From positions 27,364,632 to 27,428,631 of the forward strand of contig NC_059285.1 of NCBI RefSeq assembly GCF_017591435.1: a stretch of 64,000 bases of DNA, read 5' to 3'. This document shows positions 10,654-22,349 of this stretch, piece after piece. Both the position numbers and the translations under genes were made by a program. Below the pieces are notes generated by a model. The model was given only the letters and a program-made list of their open reading frames with translations. It did not search any database and was not told the DNA's origin. This stretch comes from Portunus trituberculatus (lineage: Eukaryota > Arthropoda > Malacostraca > Decapoda > Portunidae). Each line of letters opens with the position of its first letter. Position 1 is the first letter of the stretch.

Positions 10654-11045
10654 GGATCCGTATGAGCTCTGGGGTAGTCCTGTGTGGGTATCACAGGCGT
10701 GGTAGCTGGCCGGTCTTTCTCAAGAAAGAACAAATAAGGCGAAGGACAGCAGGTTGCCAGGAGGGGTGGACGCCTGAGGCCGCCAGGAGGGTGGGCAGGT
10801 CGAGTGTTGTGATTGCCAGGGCGGAGAGCCAGGAGCGTAGTGCAGTATGTTGAGAATGGAAGCGTGAGCATTGAAGCAGGAAATGTTCCATGGCATCAGG
10901 GGTAGTCCTACACCAAGGGCAGGAGTCATGAGACTGACATAGGCGGTGCAAGTGAGCACTGTTCGTGGTGTCGCCCAGGCGGAGGCAGGCGATGGCCGAT
11001 GTGCCTTGTGCTCCTTCCCGTGACTGACTGACTGTTTGAATCAAG
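10654..11045 (-). pseudogene. LINE 3'-terminal zinc-knuckle domain, - copy
   Basis: It is the reverse-complement partner of 10287-10631 and extends about 50 bases further 5'. The frame carries the same C-W-C-R-T-T-P-D-A-M-E-H-F block plus the preceding GTSAIACLRLGDTTN segment. The centre of symmetry is a 22-bp spacer bounded by GGATCC on each side (10626-10631, 10654-10659). Confidence 0.6.
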
Positions 11046-11194
11046 GATTCTACAATATAAGGATATATGGGCTCAATAAGCAGGCTGGAGGAATTGATTA
11101 GGGAGCTTAGCTTCTAACAGATGGCATGCGGGTCGCAGGTAGTAAGAGGATGAAGGATGGGGGGATCCATCAGCGGGGGAGGATGAGCGCCGTT

Positions 11195-11284
11195 ACAAGA
11201 TTCAAACAGTCAGTTAGTCACGGGAAGGAGCGTAAGGCACATCAGCCATCGCCCGCCTCCTCCTGGGCCACACCACGCTCAGTG
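11195..11284 (+). pseudogene. Third short piece of the same LINE, inverted again
   Basis: TTCAAACAGTCAGTTAGTCA and the following CCCGCCTCC-TGGGCCACACCACG stretch are the reverse complement of 10965-11040. The piece stops exactly where the LTR of element A begins (11285). Confidence 0.5.
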
Positions 11285-11976
11285 TGTGGTAGTTGTCGTA
11301 AAACAGGGATAGCATAGAGACACCTGAGTCCATTATGAAAGTGTATTTACGGTAGCACAATACACAACAAGTGTAAACCGAGCGAAACGAGAGGCAGGAG
11401 GCGTAGAGTGTCGCCTGAGGCAGCGGCGAGCGAGGACTGAGGGGAAGGATGTGATGTCAGACAGAAAGGGAGTATGGGGAAAAACAAAGGACATGCTAAC
11501 ATATGGCTCGGGCACGCACAACAGTGCGACCCCGCACTGAAGGTGATAATCATAATAAACAAAATAAACACTATATAATAAGAGTTCATCTAAAAAAAAA
11601 AAAATTGTGAGGTCAACACTGGAATGTTCATTTTTCACAAAAAACATGGTCATATTAGTAATTGTCATCTGATCACTTTCAAAAATATTACTTCTTTCAC
11701 TAATTTTCATTACATCACTCATAAGAATATAAAATCTTTTCATTAATTTTCAAATTTTCATATCAATCACAAAAATATTAATTATTTTCATTAATTTTCA
11801 AGTTTTCACTTCATTAATTTTCGTTACATGACTTGCAAAAATATGAGTTCTGTTTATAAGGTCTGTAATCACTTATCACTAAATAGAATTAATAAGAACA
11901 TAAAATATGGCACACAGTAAGTTCTTAAAGTAAGTTCTCAAAGTAAGTTCTCGAGGCGTCCCCCAGAAACATTACA
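11285..11976 (-). mobile_element. 3' LTR of Gypsy element A
   Basis: The first 220 bases match 19292-19510 with about eight differences, almost all transitions. On + it opens TGTGGTAG and probably ends at ATTACA (11971-11976), giving the standard TG...CA. The inner end is an estimate because the partner LTR runs into the assembly gap. Confidence 0.75.
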
Positions 11977-11985
11977 CAATGGAAA

Positions 11986-12128
<143 letters not shown>

Positions 12129-12447
12129 TCAGCTGCTGATAAATATTTAATCATCAAAAAAAAAAATTATCATGTAAGCATACACTTTATCAAAAATTTT
12201 TTACATGTAATCATGAGCTTCATCAAGAATATTTTGACATATCATCATGGGACATAAAAATCATCATGATACATAAAAAATAAATCATGGTACATGAAAA
12301 AAAAAAATTACACAAATAATTAAATACAAAATGTAAATCACAGTCATTTGAACTACATATGTAGCTAATCATCATACAAAAATTATCTATAAGGAGTTAG
12401 CTCTGGAACGCAGATTGTACGAGGACGAAGAAGGTAAAGAAGTAGAG

Positions 12448-14158
12448 CTAGACGAGACAGGTGGAAGAGGTGAAGGGTGAAGGCATAGCAACACAAATAT
12501 CACTCTTTTTAAGTCTGTCTGCATGGACAACTTCTGACATCTGAGCAGAAGGATACAAAATTTTAAATTTATTTCCAGTTATTTTTTCTTGGATCAAAAA
12601 GGGACCTGAAAATTTAGTGTTTAATTTTGACTGTCGTTCAGGTGCAGATTTAAATACTACATCATTAATGTCAAAGGAGACAGGAGTAGCTTTTGCATGT
12701 TGACGTTGAGTCATTTGAGTACGTGACAACTGGAGAGTACTACGCACTTTATCATGAATAATTTGCATAGCTCGTGCTTGGTTTTGAACATAGTCATCAA
12801 CAGAATATACTGGTAAACGCGGTTTCTCTAACATGTCAAAGGGGAAACGTTTATCATGTCCAAATACAATAGAATGTGGAGTGTTACCAGTAGATGAATT
12901 GATAGTGGCATTTATACAAGCATTCACATGAGGGAGCCAATCTTGCCAAGATTCATGAAATTTACCCACTAAATATCTCAAAATGGTAAGAATTTTACGA
13001 TTAGTTCTCTCTACCAATCCATTGGAAGCAGGATGGTAGGCAGTGATGAAAGTTTGAGTAATGTGAAATTGTTGACAAATTTTTTGAAGCACTTCATTTT
13101 TAAATTCTGCACCATTATTACTAAGCAATACTGAAGGAGTAGTGTAAGGGCAAATAAAATGAGAAACAAAAGCATGTGCAACGCTAGAAGCAGATTTGTT
13201 AGGCAAAGGAATGAGTACTGTGTATCGGCTGAAATGATCTACGCATACTAGGACATACACAGAGCCTTGTGTGCTACGAGGGACCTGTAACAAATCAATC
13301 GCTACTGTCTCAAACGGACATGCGGGAGAAGGATACTCTTGAATAGAAGCAGTCTTGGTATTTCCTTTATTGAGAGCACAACCAACACACTGAGAAACAT
13401 GATTAGTGATGTCTCGTGACATATTTGGCCAATAATACTTAGTACGTGCCATTGCAATGGACTTATCACGACCAGGATGACCTGCGTGAGGGAGATCATG
13501 AATAAGAGACAGTACTGTTGGAATCAAACTATCTGGAATGACAAGTTGAGTCACTAGTTGATCATGAATCATTACTTTACGTAGCAAGATGTCATCTTGT
13601 AAGCTAAATTCAGACAAGGGAACAGGCAATTTTGGCAAAACAGAGTGATCATCAAACTGTAAACACTGGATGACTTTAGACAAGGTAGGATCACTTTTCT
13701 GAGCACTGGCTAATTCAGCAAGGGAAAAATTTGACACTTGAGTAATTGAAGTAACTGCAACATTGCGGGACAACGCATCCACTACTAAATTAGTGCGACC
13801 CGGCAGGTATTTGATGTCAGGATTAAATTCTTCAATGGTGAGGAACCATCTAGCTAGACGGCCAGATAAATTTTTGCCTTTGAAAAGTTGTGACGGCAAC
13901 ATGGTCAGTATACACAGTAATTGGATAACCATAAATGATGTCACGGAAATGTTTAAGAGACCAAACTAATGCGAGAGCTTCTAGATTTGTTACTCAATAA
14001 CGTGATTCACAAGCATTAAGTAAACGACTCGCGAAGGCAATGACTTGGGGACGACTACTTAGAACTTGTTGCATCAGGACAGAACCAATACCTTGAGACG
14101 ATGCATCTGAACAGATCACAAAAGGCAAGGAGTAGTCAGGAAATGATAATACTGGAGC
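12448..14158 (-). pseudogene. Element A pol: RNase H and integrase
   Basis: The frame 13944-12448 (498 residues) begins at the C-terminal part of RNase H (PGRTNLVVDALSRN), then shows the HHCC zinc finger (HAGHPGRDKSI ... CVGCALNKG), the integrase core and a C-terminal KFSGPFLIQ-type block. In the core, the position expected to be the second catalytic Asp reads Asn (LSNNGAEF), while the Glu block (NGLVERTNR) is kept. The N-terminal half of RNase H lies in another frame (about 13945-14158) with an in-frame stop near 13994. It is therefore inactive. Confidence 0.85.
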
Positions 14159-15158
14159 TTATGTAAGAGCTGATTTAAGAACAGTGAAGCTGTAGTCATG
14201 AGTTGCATCCCAATGAAAGGGGACATCTTTTTTCAGAAGACGCGTTAGTGGAGACGCAATAGTGGCAATATTCTTAATGAACGCACGATAATATCCTGCT
14301 AATCCCAAGAAAGATCGGACATTGTTAGTCGTGGTTGGGGTAGGAAAGTCTTGAACAGCTTTGACTTTAGCGTTCGTGGTGTGAATACCATGGCGATCCA
14401 CAACATGGCCAAGAAATTCAATATGAGAATGCAAGAATTGACATTTTGTGATGTTAAGCTTAAGACCAGCTTCTATGAATTTCTGTAACACTAGAGCAAG
14501 TTTGTGAAAATGACTGTCTAAATCTTTAGAGACTAAAATTAAATCATCAAGATAGACAAACAAACCATCGCCAATAAGACCTTGGAAGAGTGAATTTACT
14601 AGTCGTTGGCAGGTTAGTGGAGAGTTACGAAGACCCATGGGGCAACGAAGCCACTCAAAATGACCTTTTGGCGTAGAAAATGCAGTAATGGGTCTGCTAC
14701 TTGGAGACAATGGAATTTGCCAAAATCCACTTTTCAAGTGTTGTGAATACTGTATTGTCCTTATTGATGGACTGTAAAATGTCACTAAGTACTGGTAAGG
14801 GATAATGGTCAGGAATTGTGACTTGGTTAACTTTCCTAAAATCAATGACTGCACGGTAAGAACCATCTTTCTTTGGCACAAGGAAGAGAGGTGAGTTCCA
14901 TGGAGAGTACGACTCTTGAATAATACCTTCATCAAGCATGCCTTGCACTAATTTTTTAGCTACTTGACGCTGAGAATGAGGCAAGCGATAAGATGGAACA
15001 TGGATAGGGCACGTGTTAGGCTGAAGGTCAATATGATGCTGTACACGGTCAGTAACACCTAAAGGTTCACCTGGTAAAGCAATACCTTGTCTGTGAGCTA
15101 CAAGAATGTCATACATAGAGACGCTGTGCTTCTGCAGGAAAATCTGCAACTTTGACAT
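14159..15158 (-). pseudogene. Element A pol: reverse transcriptase
   Basis: Two frames meet near 14700-14750. The first (15158-14697) gives the RT fingers (PWNSPLFLVPKKDGSYRAVI, DHYPLPVL). The second (14935-14159) gives SGFWQIPLS, PMGLRNSPLTCQRLVN, the catalytic YLDD box and the RT-RNase H tether (FLGHVVDRHGIHT, SFLGLAGYYR). A frameshift right at the first palm block separates them. The order and motifs are those of Ty3/Gypsy. Confidence 0.85.
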
Positions 15159-16030
15159 GTGCCTCCAACTGAGTGATCAGTTCAGCTGAAGAGCAGGAAC
15201 TAGCAGACTGTGAATCTACAGCTCCTATCAAAGGTGGAGAATCCTGAAAAGAAGCTTCATTTATCACACTAAAGGAACCAAGGTGCACGCCATCTTTAAG
15301 CGTAATGGACGAACCTGTGAGATTAGTGACTAAAGCATCAGTAAGGTGACCACATTGCATGGTAGAGTGTACCTTCTAAAGCTAAACACTGAATCCTGGC
15401 ACTATCAGGATGTGAGATCACGCATGCGCCAACTGGGGCACGAAGAACACACACTGGAACTTTAGTTGCTGAAGTAGGACCTATAAACTGGTCACCAACA
15501 ATGACAGCCGCACAACAATCTGAAGAGACAGAACGTTTCGACTCCGGGGACGAAGGTGCTAAGTTTGACTGCGGGGACCAAGGATTCTGAGTACGCTGCG
15601 GTAACAGTGCTTCGTCAAAAGCAGGTAAACATGACTGTTCAAAATGTACGCGTGGTGAGGCAACTGTAAGAACAGAAACAGGCGAGTCTGAAGCATAATA
15701 CATGAATCCATTATGGCTGACAGCATGATATTGTAATATCATGTTTAACTAACTCATCATAGCCAAAAAGAGCATCACAGTTCAACACAAAATTTGTTGC
15801 TACAAAAAAATTTACATCAAAGGTATAATCATGATTATGAAAGGACACAGGCAAAGTTACTGAACCAATAATTTTGAGAGGAGAGCATTGAGCTGCATGA
15901 AAAATCTGGTTCTCTTTTGATAGAGGAACTTTATACTATTTATTAAGGTGCTGGTAAGCACGTTCTGTCAGTAAGCTACAGTCAGCTCCTGTATAATGCA
16001 AACTGTGAAAGGAGAGCCATAAGTGTACAT
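15159..16030 (-). pseudogene. Element A pol: protease and spacer region
   Basis: Around 15975-16000 the - strand reads YTGADCSLLTERAYQHL, the aspartic protease active-site loop, but with Tyr where the catalytic Asp is expected. Frames continue through FFVATNFVLNCDALFGYDEL (15810-15750) and then a linker of 134 and 83 residues in two frames. An in-frame stop follows shortly after the active-site loop (TAA near 15940). Confidence 0.6.
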
Positions 16031-16104
16031 TTGCAAATGAAGACGTCGCGCCGTTGCAGCAATAACTATAAGGAATTGACGAGACTGGCATGTCTGAGAG
16101 AATG

Positions 16105-17378
16105 TCTACGTTATGGGAGGAGAATGCTGGCGCTGGTAAAAATTTGACTGTGGTGAAGACACAGTAACATGTTGCTGACGCTGAAGGCGTTGAATTTTAA
16201 AGCATTCTTCAGAAGAATGATTACCTGGACCACGAATAAGGCAAGACTTAGGTGGTCTTTCAGGAATTGGACGCAACGCAGGACGTCCCTGCCGAGAAGA
16301 CAATCTCGGGCGACTGGGCACAGAGCGTGTGACATGACGAAAGTCTTGAAGAGACTCATAGTGAGAAAGACGCTGAGCTGAGGGAGAACGCGCTGCATTT
16401 ATTTCATGGCGCTGACGCAAAAAACAACGTTTAATGGTATGTCCCTGTTTGTGACCATAAGTAAAGGCATACACAGCATGTTGCTTATCAGAAGCTGGTG
16501 CACTAGGTTGTGAAGTCTGGTTAGCAGAATTTAAAGGTGAAGTAGCAGTAGTGGAAGCTACAACGTGCACTTGAGCAGGATGTTCTTTTAATTTAGAAGC
16601 AATTTTGGATGAGAATTTTGGATGAGAAATCAAGTAGATTATCTGTCTGAGTGTATGTAAGTGTAGACGCAATTCTGCGCTCACTAGGGTTCAAAAAGTT
16701 AATACAATAAAGAAATTCAATGATATCATGAAATCGCTGCTCAGACATTGTACCATTTGTAATCCAATTTGAAGCTTTAAGTGAATCAACAGCAGCAGAA
16801 GCTAATTCAGCTGAGCGAGGAAGAGCTCTTAAGCAATTGAGGACACCAAAATCGTTAGTCATTGTATCTGCTCCGTCAAAGACCCACTGGAATGAATCTG
16901 GCTGTTGGGGCATACCAAATGCTTGTAAGAAATTTGCTCTGAAAGCGTTATAATCATAATTCAGGGTTTTAGGATTGAAAGCAGAAGCCGACATTAAATC
17001 AGCAGCAATAGATCCTGGCTGTAACTGAGAACGCACAAAAGAAATTTTATCAACACCTGAAGTGATGTTAGAGTTGCGAATACTGTCTTCACATTGTTGC
17101 AAGAATTGTAAAGGAGAATACTTAGAGATGCCATCACCACCAAACTTCTGGATTGAAGGATCATGGTGTAAGAGTTTAAAAGTTGGAGCAAGCACAGGGC
17201 TTTGAAACAATGTAAAAGGAACAGGAGGGGCATTAGCAGTAGTAGTAGGAGTTGTAGTAGTAGATGTAGTAAGGGTAGAAGTAGTAGAAGTAGTAGTAGT
17301 AGTAGTTGTAGTAAGAGTAGTAGTCATAGTAGTGACAGTAGCAACTGTGGTAGTAGTAGTGTTATCATGAGAAGACAT
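16105..17378 (-). pseudogene. Element A gag with poly-Thr leader and zinc knuckles
   Basis: The start MSSHDN at 17378 is preferred over an upstream in-frame ATG, because that ATG only adds a hydrophobic non-coding-like leader. Residues about 7-45 are almost all Thr, from an ACT triplet expansion. The capsid-like part follows to about 16593. A second frame (16684-16106) contains the nucleocapsid: the first knuckle is damaged (AFTYGHKQGHTIKRCF, Cys lost at the start), and the second is CLIRGPGNHSSEECF. A frameshift near 16600-16680 splits gag. Confidence 0.7.
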
Positions 17379-19291
17379 GGTGCAAGAATAAAGCTTACCA
17401 CAGCGTAGCAACATAAAAAAATAAAATAAGTAAAAACAGCAATAAAGTAAGGTTATAGTTACACTCTGAAGCAAAATGGAAGTGACTACGTCCAGGGCTC
17501 ACTCAAAAACACACACTTGGGCAGTACATCTCGTAGCACAAGTGGAGTAACAGGAAACAACACAGTCAAGCTAGGACGGGCAAAAATATTAGTTTTTCAT
17601 AATACACCAGGCATTGCAATTGGTATCAAAAGTACATGGAAGTACTGCTGAGAAAATTTCATGCAGTGATTTCAATACTGAATAAAAAAAATTAGAGATG
17701 GTACAAATATAAAAATAAATATAACACTTGGGACAAGATGCAAATAGAGCATGAGATACTCAAAAATAATTCACTAGAGTGGTTATACTGAAAAACACTC
17801 AATAAGTATTCAATGGAACACAATGACATACATTACCATACACCATACACTGGCTGGAGTATCAGCAGCAATGAAAACACATCAGACAGACATTTCATAA
17901 TCAGATGCAGTAGTAGTCTCAGTCTGCGATGAAAATCCAGGCATGAACATACAAAAATATAATGAAAATCACACAAACATGAAAAAAAATCAACAGGGAA
18001 AAATATTCACATGAAAATAATTATAGGTAGTGTAAGAAAAATAATACTGAAAATAAAATAACTAGCCAACAGCATGGGCAGATAGAAAATGCAGAGAAAA
18101 CAATGAAGTATAAGCAGAAAACAATAGAAACAAGAAACAGAAAAATTTCAAGGTCACTCAAGGAGACAGTAATAAAATAACAATGCACAAAAAAAGTTGC
18201 ACTTGTAAATAACACTGTAGCACTAGCAAATTAAAGAAAATGCATCAAATAATTGAGCTTATGAGGCTGCAAGGGTAATATAATAAAAAAAGCAGGCCTA
18301 CACACAGGAAAAACATATGGTACTAGGCTACAAACGAACATTTAAATCATCCGCGGCTGTGATAGCCAATCTGAGACAAGGGCAAGGTGCCGAATCACCG
18401 ACGAGCCCGGGAAAATATCAAGATGGCGGCCAGACAGGAGCCAATCAGAGCACTAGATACAGGTAGCAGCGTCCCACAGCCAATGGGAGAAGCTGAAACA
18501 TTCAAACATTAAGAGACACAGGAAGACGCTAGAATTAATTGCGCCAAGGCGAGAAAAAGCATATTAAAATGCAATAAACACCACAAGATAAACTCACTGA
18601 ATTACCCTGAAGGAACTAATCCAACGTATTTGTGTAGAAGGGTGTAGAAGGGAGCGTCAGATGAGGTGTGGCGTAGCTGAGAAGCATAAGATGGCGCCAG
18701 GACGGACCTTGGCGGGAAAACACACTGTAATCGCCTAAAAAAAAACCACAGCTAGCACAAAAGAATATGTTATACTTATACAAAAGACGGCAGAAGCTGG
18801 AGGGGTGGCGGAGGGGCTGACAGGTGGCACTTGAAGCACAGCTCACGAGAGAGCGAAGGAATGCGTGGCGACTCGCTGCGTAGCAGGAAAATGCACGTGG
18901 CATCACAAGACTACGTAAGAGCACAGCAGTCTATCAGGCAGTCAGCAGGGAGGAAGCTGCAGGCAGAAACTTGCGAACGAAGCTGTAGGTAGGAAGATAC
19001 AAGCGTCGAGAAGCCCAAGTGAGACAGCAGGCAGTGGCAGGCCAAATACAGCAGGGAGAGCTGCAAGAGACTGCAGACAGCAAGGCACAATACAGCAAGA
19101 AACAGCTGACATTCCCGTAGCTGTAGGAAGATCCAAACGTTGAGAAGCCTACGTAAAACAGCAGGCAGAGACAACTGCCACTAGGCACAACAACGGGCGA
19201 GACAAGGCAGAAGCGGCCATCTTGTCTCCCCTACACCATGGCGTCACTGAGTCACTCGCATATCACTGGCCTTCACCGCTGCTACCAATTA
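17379..19291 (-). other. Element A leader / non-coding region
   Basis: About 1.9 kb between the 5' LTR and gag, without a convincing coding frame. It contains three CCAAT-type boxes (18368, 18450, 18480 areas) and an internal imperfect tandem repeat of about 138 bp at 18970-19170 (AGCTGTAGG ... ACAGCAGGCAG units). This is longer than usual for Gypsy leaders, so an additional small insertion is possible. Confidence 0.4.
19271..19287 (-). promoter_or_regulatory. Candidate primer-binding site of element A
   Basis: On + the sequence CTTCACCGCTGCTACCA ends in CCA four bases before the LTR start, the form of a tRNA 3' end; on the element strand it is TGGTAGCAGCGGTGAAG. The tRNA species was not identified. 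Confidence 0.5.
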
Positions 19292-19510
19292 TGTGGTAGT
19301 TGTCGTAAAACAGGGGTAGCATGGAGACACCTGAGTCCATTATGAAAGTGTATTTACGGTAGCACAATACACAACAAGTGTAAACCGAGCGAAACGAGAG
19401 GCTGGAGGCGTAGAGTGTCGCCTGAGGCGGCAGCGAGCGAGGACTGAGGGGAAGGACGTGACGTCAGACAGAAAGGGAGTATGGGGAAAAACAAAGGACA
19501 TGCTAATATA
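19292..19510 (-). mobile_element. 5' LTR of element A, truncated by gap
   Basis: It repeats 11285-11504 with about eight differences and disappears into the N run at 19511. Confidence 0.85.
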
Positions 19511-20010
19511 NNNNNNNNNNNNNNNNNNNNNNNNNNNNNNNNNNNNNNNNNNNNNNNNNNNNNNNNNNNNNNNNNNNNNNNNNNNNNNNNNNNNNNNNNN
19601 NNNNNNNNNNNNNNNNNNNNNNNNNNNNNNNNNNNNNNNNNNNNNNNNNNNNNNNNNNNNNNNNNNNNNNNNNNNNNNNNNNNNNNNNNNNNNNNNNNNN
19701 NNNNNNNNNNNNNNNNNNNNNNNNNNNNNNNNNNNNNNNNNNNNNNNNNNNNNNNNNNNNNNNNNNNNNNNNNNNNNNNNNNNNNNNNNNNNNNNNNNNN
19801 NNNNNNNNNNNNNNNNNNNNNNNNNNNNNNNNNNNNNNNNNNNNNNNNNNNNNNNNNNNNNNNNNNNNNNNNNNNNNNNNNNNNNNNNNNNNNNNNNNNN
19901 NNNNNNNNNNNNNNNNNNNNNNNNNNNNNNNNNNNNNNNNNNNNNNNNNNNNNNNNNNNNNNNNNNNNNNNNNNNNNNNNNNNNNNNNNNNNNNNNNNNN
20001 NNNNNNNNNN
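19511..20010. other. Assembly gap of 500 N
   Basis: Exactly 500 unspecified bases, a conventional placeholder size. The remaining part of the element A LTR is expected on its left side. Confidence 1.
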
Positions 20011-20118
20011 CGAGACTTTGTTAGACCTTGGTATGACTCGTGGTTAGACGCGTCTAACTATGGTCGTACGTCGTACCGTCGTAAGTGTCAACCTGGCATA
20101 AGCAGTACAGCAACTCAC

Positions 20119-20344
20119 CTAGCACAATGGTGTACTCCGGCATAACATTCTTAAGACTGGACCACGTGCCACACAGTTCCAGGATCACCAACATTAAATC
20201 CCTGCCCCACACCTGGGCACTGTAACCCTTGTCCCAACACCTCCACCAGTCGTCACCACCCAACACACAGGCCTTCCCGAGAAACAATGAAGGGCCGCTA
20301 ACTGACAGCATGGACAACACTTCCATCCTGTCCACGTCACTCAA
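20119..20344 (-). CDS. Possible first coding exon, unrecognised gene
   Basis: From an ATG at 20344 the - strand stays open for 75 codons up to a consensus donor (CTAG|GTGAGT, exon end 20119, phase 1). The peptide opens MSDVDRMEVLSMLSVSGPSL and contains DDWWRCWDKGYSAQVWG and LVILELCGTW. It is Trp/Leu-rich and not transposon-like, and no family was recognised. Base composition is richer in G+C than the flanks. A CACGTG E-box lies just upstream. The downstream exons would lie toward or inside the assembly gap. Chance open frame cannot be excluded. Confidence 0.35.
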
Positions 20345-20351
20345 CTCCTAC

Positions 20352-20361
20352 GTCACGTGAC
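20352..20361. promoter_or_regulatory. Palindromic E-box upstream of the 20344 start
   Basis: GTCACGTGAC, a full bHLH-Zip (USF/TFE-type) site 8 bases upstream of the proposed ATG. The position fits a promoter or 5'UTR element, but a 10-bp match alone is weak. Confidence 0.35.
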
Positions 20362-21600
20362 AACTTTACACACAAGAACAGCGACAAGGGCAAGCCAAAA
20401 CGGGAGAGCGAAATACAATATCTCATTAGCAAAATGATAGTACAAATTGTATGCAAAACATAAGAAAATTACAAATTTAGTTAATACAATAACAATAATA
20501 TAGTTATGATAATACAATTTATCTATTCAGTTCAAAGAAAACTTGACTAATAGGACATACTGAGATATTCTCAGTACAGTAAAGTTATTGGAGTTGTTTT
20601 TCGGCCAAATGCCATAAGTTTCGGGATGAATTTTGAATGATTCTCCCATTTTCTATTAATGAAAGAGTGTTAGGCAAGTTTAAGAACAGACTCGACTTGA
20701 TTCCGGGCAGAAAGATAAAGTGCATAAGATTCAGGTGATGGGAGGCTACAGTATCTTTTGTAGGAAACATCTCTATCATGTATATAGCACAAGAACAGGC
20801 TGCGTTAAACAAAGCTTTAGAAGCTTAAGGTTGAGAAAAAAGGGTGAAGAATAAACTTCTATGAAGTAAATCGTTCTGAGCCGTCTCTGCCATTTTTTCT
20901 CATTCTCCAACTACTAACACAGCACAAGGGCCTTATCTGCCAATGTATGGAGTACTCTTCGCATGTATGAGATGTTGCACTCATAGGGTAGAATTAAAAG
21001 CTTCTTGACTTATCGATTCGTCTCCTCTGACTGCCAGAATATTACATCTACTGCTGTTTTCATGCCAAGTGCTCTTCTGATCTTGTTAACTGCGTGCCAC
21101 CCCTTCCTCTCCAGTCTTGCTGCACAAGACTTTCCTCTTCCTCACCCGTATTTTGTTCAATCTCTAATGCAAGAGTTAACCAGTACTATCAGTCATTCAT
21201 AACTTTCTTTAGTCAACTCTAGAACTCCTTTCATGTTTCCGTATTTCTGTCTTGCTACGAATTAAACTTATTTAATTAAGAGAGAGGTTTCAAGACATGT
21301 ATCCCTTACTTTTGTCTAACTATCTCGGACCTGCATGGAGACTGGCAACTAAGTGGGCCCTTTTGTATACCCTTTTTTGTTGCCCTTGGCCAGTTTTCCC
21401 TCTTATGTAAAAAAAAAAAAAAAAAATGGTGTGAAATTTTCCATCTCCAATACAGTGTTTTGCAGAGCTGTATTTGACACAGAGTGTGCTTGGTATTCTT
21501 GCTGTTAATGCTACAAAGTAATTTCTCTGTGCCTTAAACATCTTTTTCCATTGTCAAAATGTCAGGAAAGAATGTCTAATGTTACCTTCCTACTTCTCAG
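20362..21600. other. Intronic sequence, no gene recognised
   Basis: AT-rich in its first half, with a pyrimidine-rich stretch at 20890-21240 that looks like old repeat sequence but matched no family I know. It ends in a good acceptor (TACTTCTCAG) for exon 21601. Confidence 0.4.
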
Positions 21601-21800
21601 AGGCCTGACTCCACTCTAGACCGTAGTTGGGGTAAAAAAGTACGCAAAGTGGAAGAGGCAAGATATGTAGTGCAAGAAGAAAGACAAAAGGAGCTTGATG
21701 AAACAGAGAAGCATATCCAAACCAGGATCATGTATGAAGAAGGAACTCACCTCCTCACCTCTATGGAAGACAAAATCAGGGAGTGGGTATTTCAAAAAAA
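21601..21800 (+). CDS. IQCA1: Exon of a DRC11/IQCA1-like ciliary gene (exon b)
   Basis: The 200-bp exon lies between TTCTCAG and GTAAGTG, with no stop in one frame. It starts in phase 0 and ends with two bases of a codon. It encodes a charged, coiled-coil-like helix (VQEERQKELDETEKHIQTRI) ending in TSMEDKIREWVFQK. The last block resembles the conserved segment that follows the IQ motif in IQCA1/DRC11. Its two overhanging bases are completed exactly by the single leading base of exon 38632-38758, which supports direct splicing of the two across a 16.8-kb intron. Confidence 0.7.
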
Positions 21801-21884
21801 GTAAGTGAACAGGAAAGGACATAGCTTTGAACAGTGTATCTTTTATGAAATAGGAGAAAAAATATAGATCGTGACTTACCATGG

Positions 21885-22320
21885 TAAGTGTGCGATGATT
21901 GGAATTCTTCTTGAGCTGTGCCGCCCAGCTCTGCGTGGTCATTTGACTGACCGTGTGTTGCTACTAGTATTCAGACTTCGTTTGGAGATTGGGATGAATA
22001 GATGATGTGGTGGACCACACCACCAGAAAACAATCACTCTCAAAACATAACATTGAATCTATGCCATTACAGAGTAGACAAAAGTAACAACAAACCTATA
22101 TATAGACAGGCTTGGAACAACAACAACCCAACTCAAAAAAATATTATGTAATCTGGTTCGACTCCAAAACCTTATATATACTTGCACGAGATATGCAATA
22201 AATAGTCTCTTCAAAAACCATGGGACATGAATTGAATGGGATGAGCAGGCACGCATGATCATGCATAGCTGGGCAGCAGACCTCAGGAAAACTCTGATCA
22301 TTGCACACTTACCACAGCAA
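21885..22320. repeat. Imperfect inverted repeat (foldback MITE-like)
   Basis: GGTAAGTGTGCGATGATT... at 21890-21945 recurs in reverse complement at about 22255-22318 (roughly 55-60 bp arms, several mismatches), enclosing about 310 bp. No coding content; probably a non-autonomous transposon derivative. Confidence 0.45.
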
Positions 22321-22349
22321 GTTACGATATTCTTATAATTTTTTTCACA

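Noticed and set aside
17202..17408. Ser-rich + strand protein
   Set aside because: Antisense of the ACT-repeat poly-Thr leader of element A gag.
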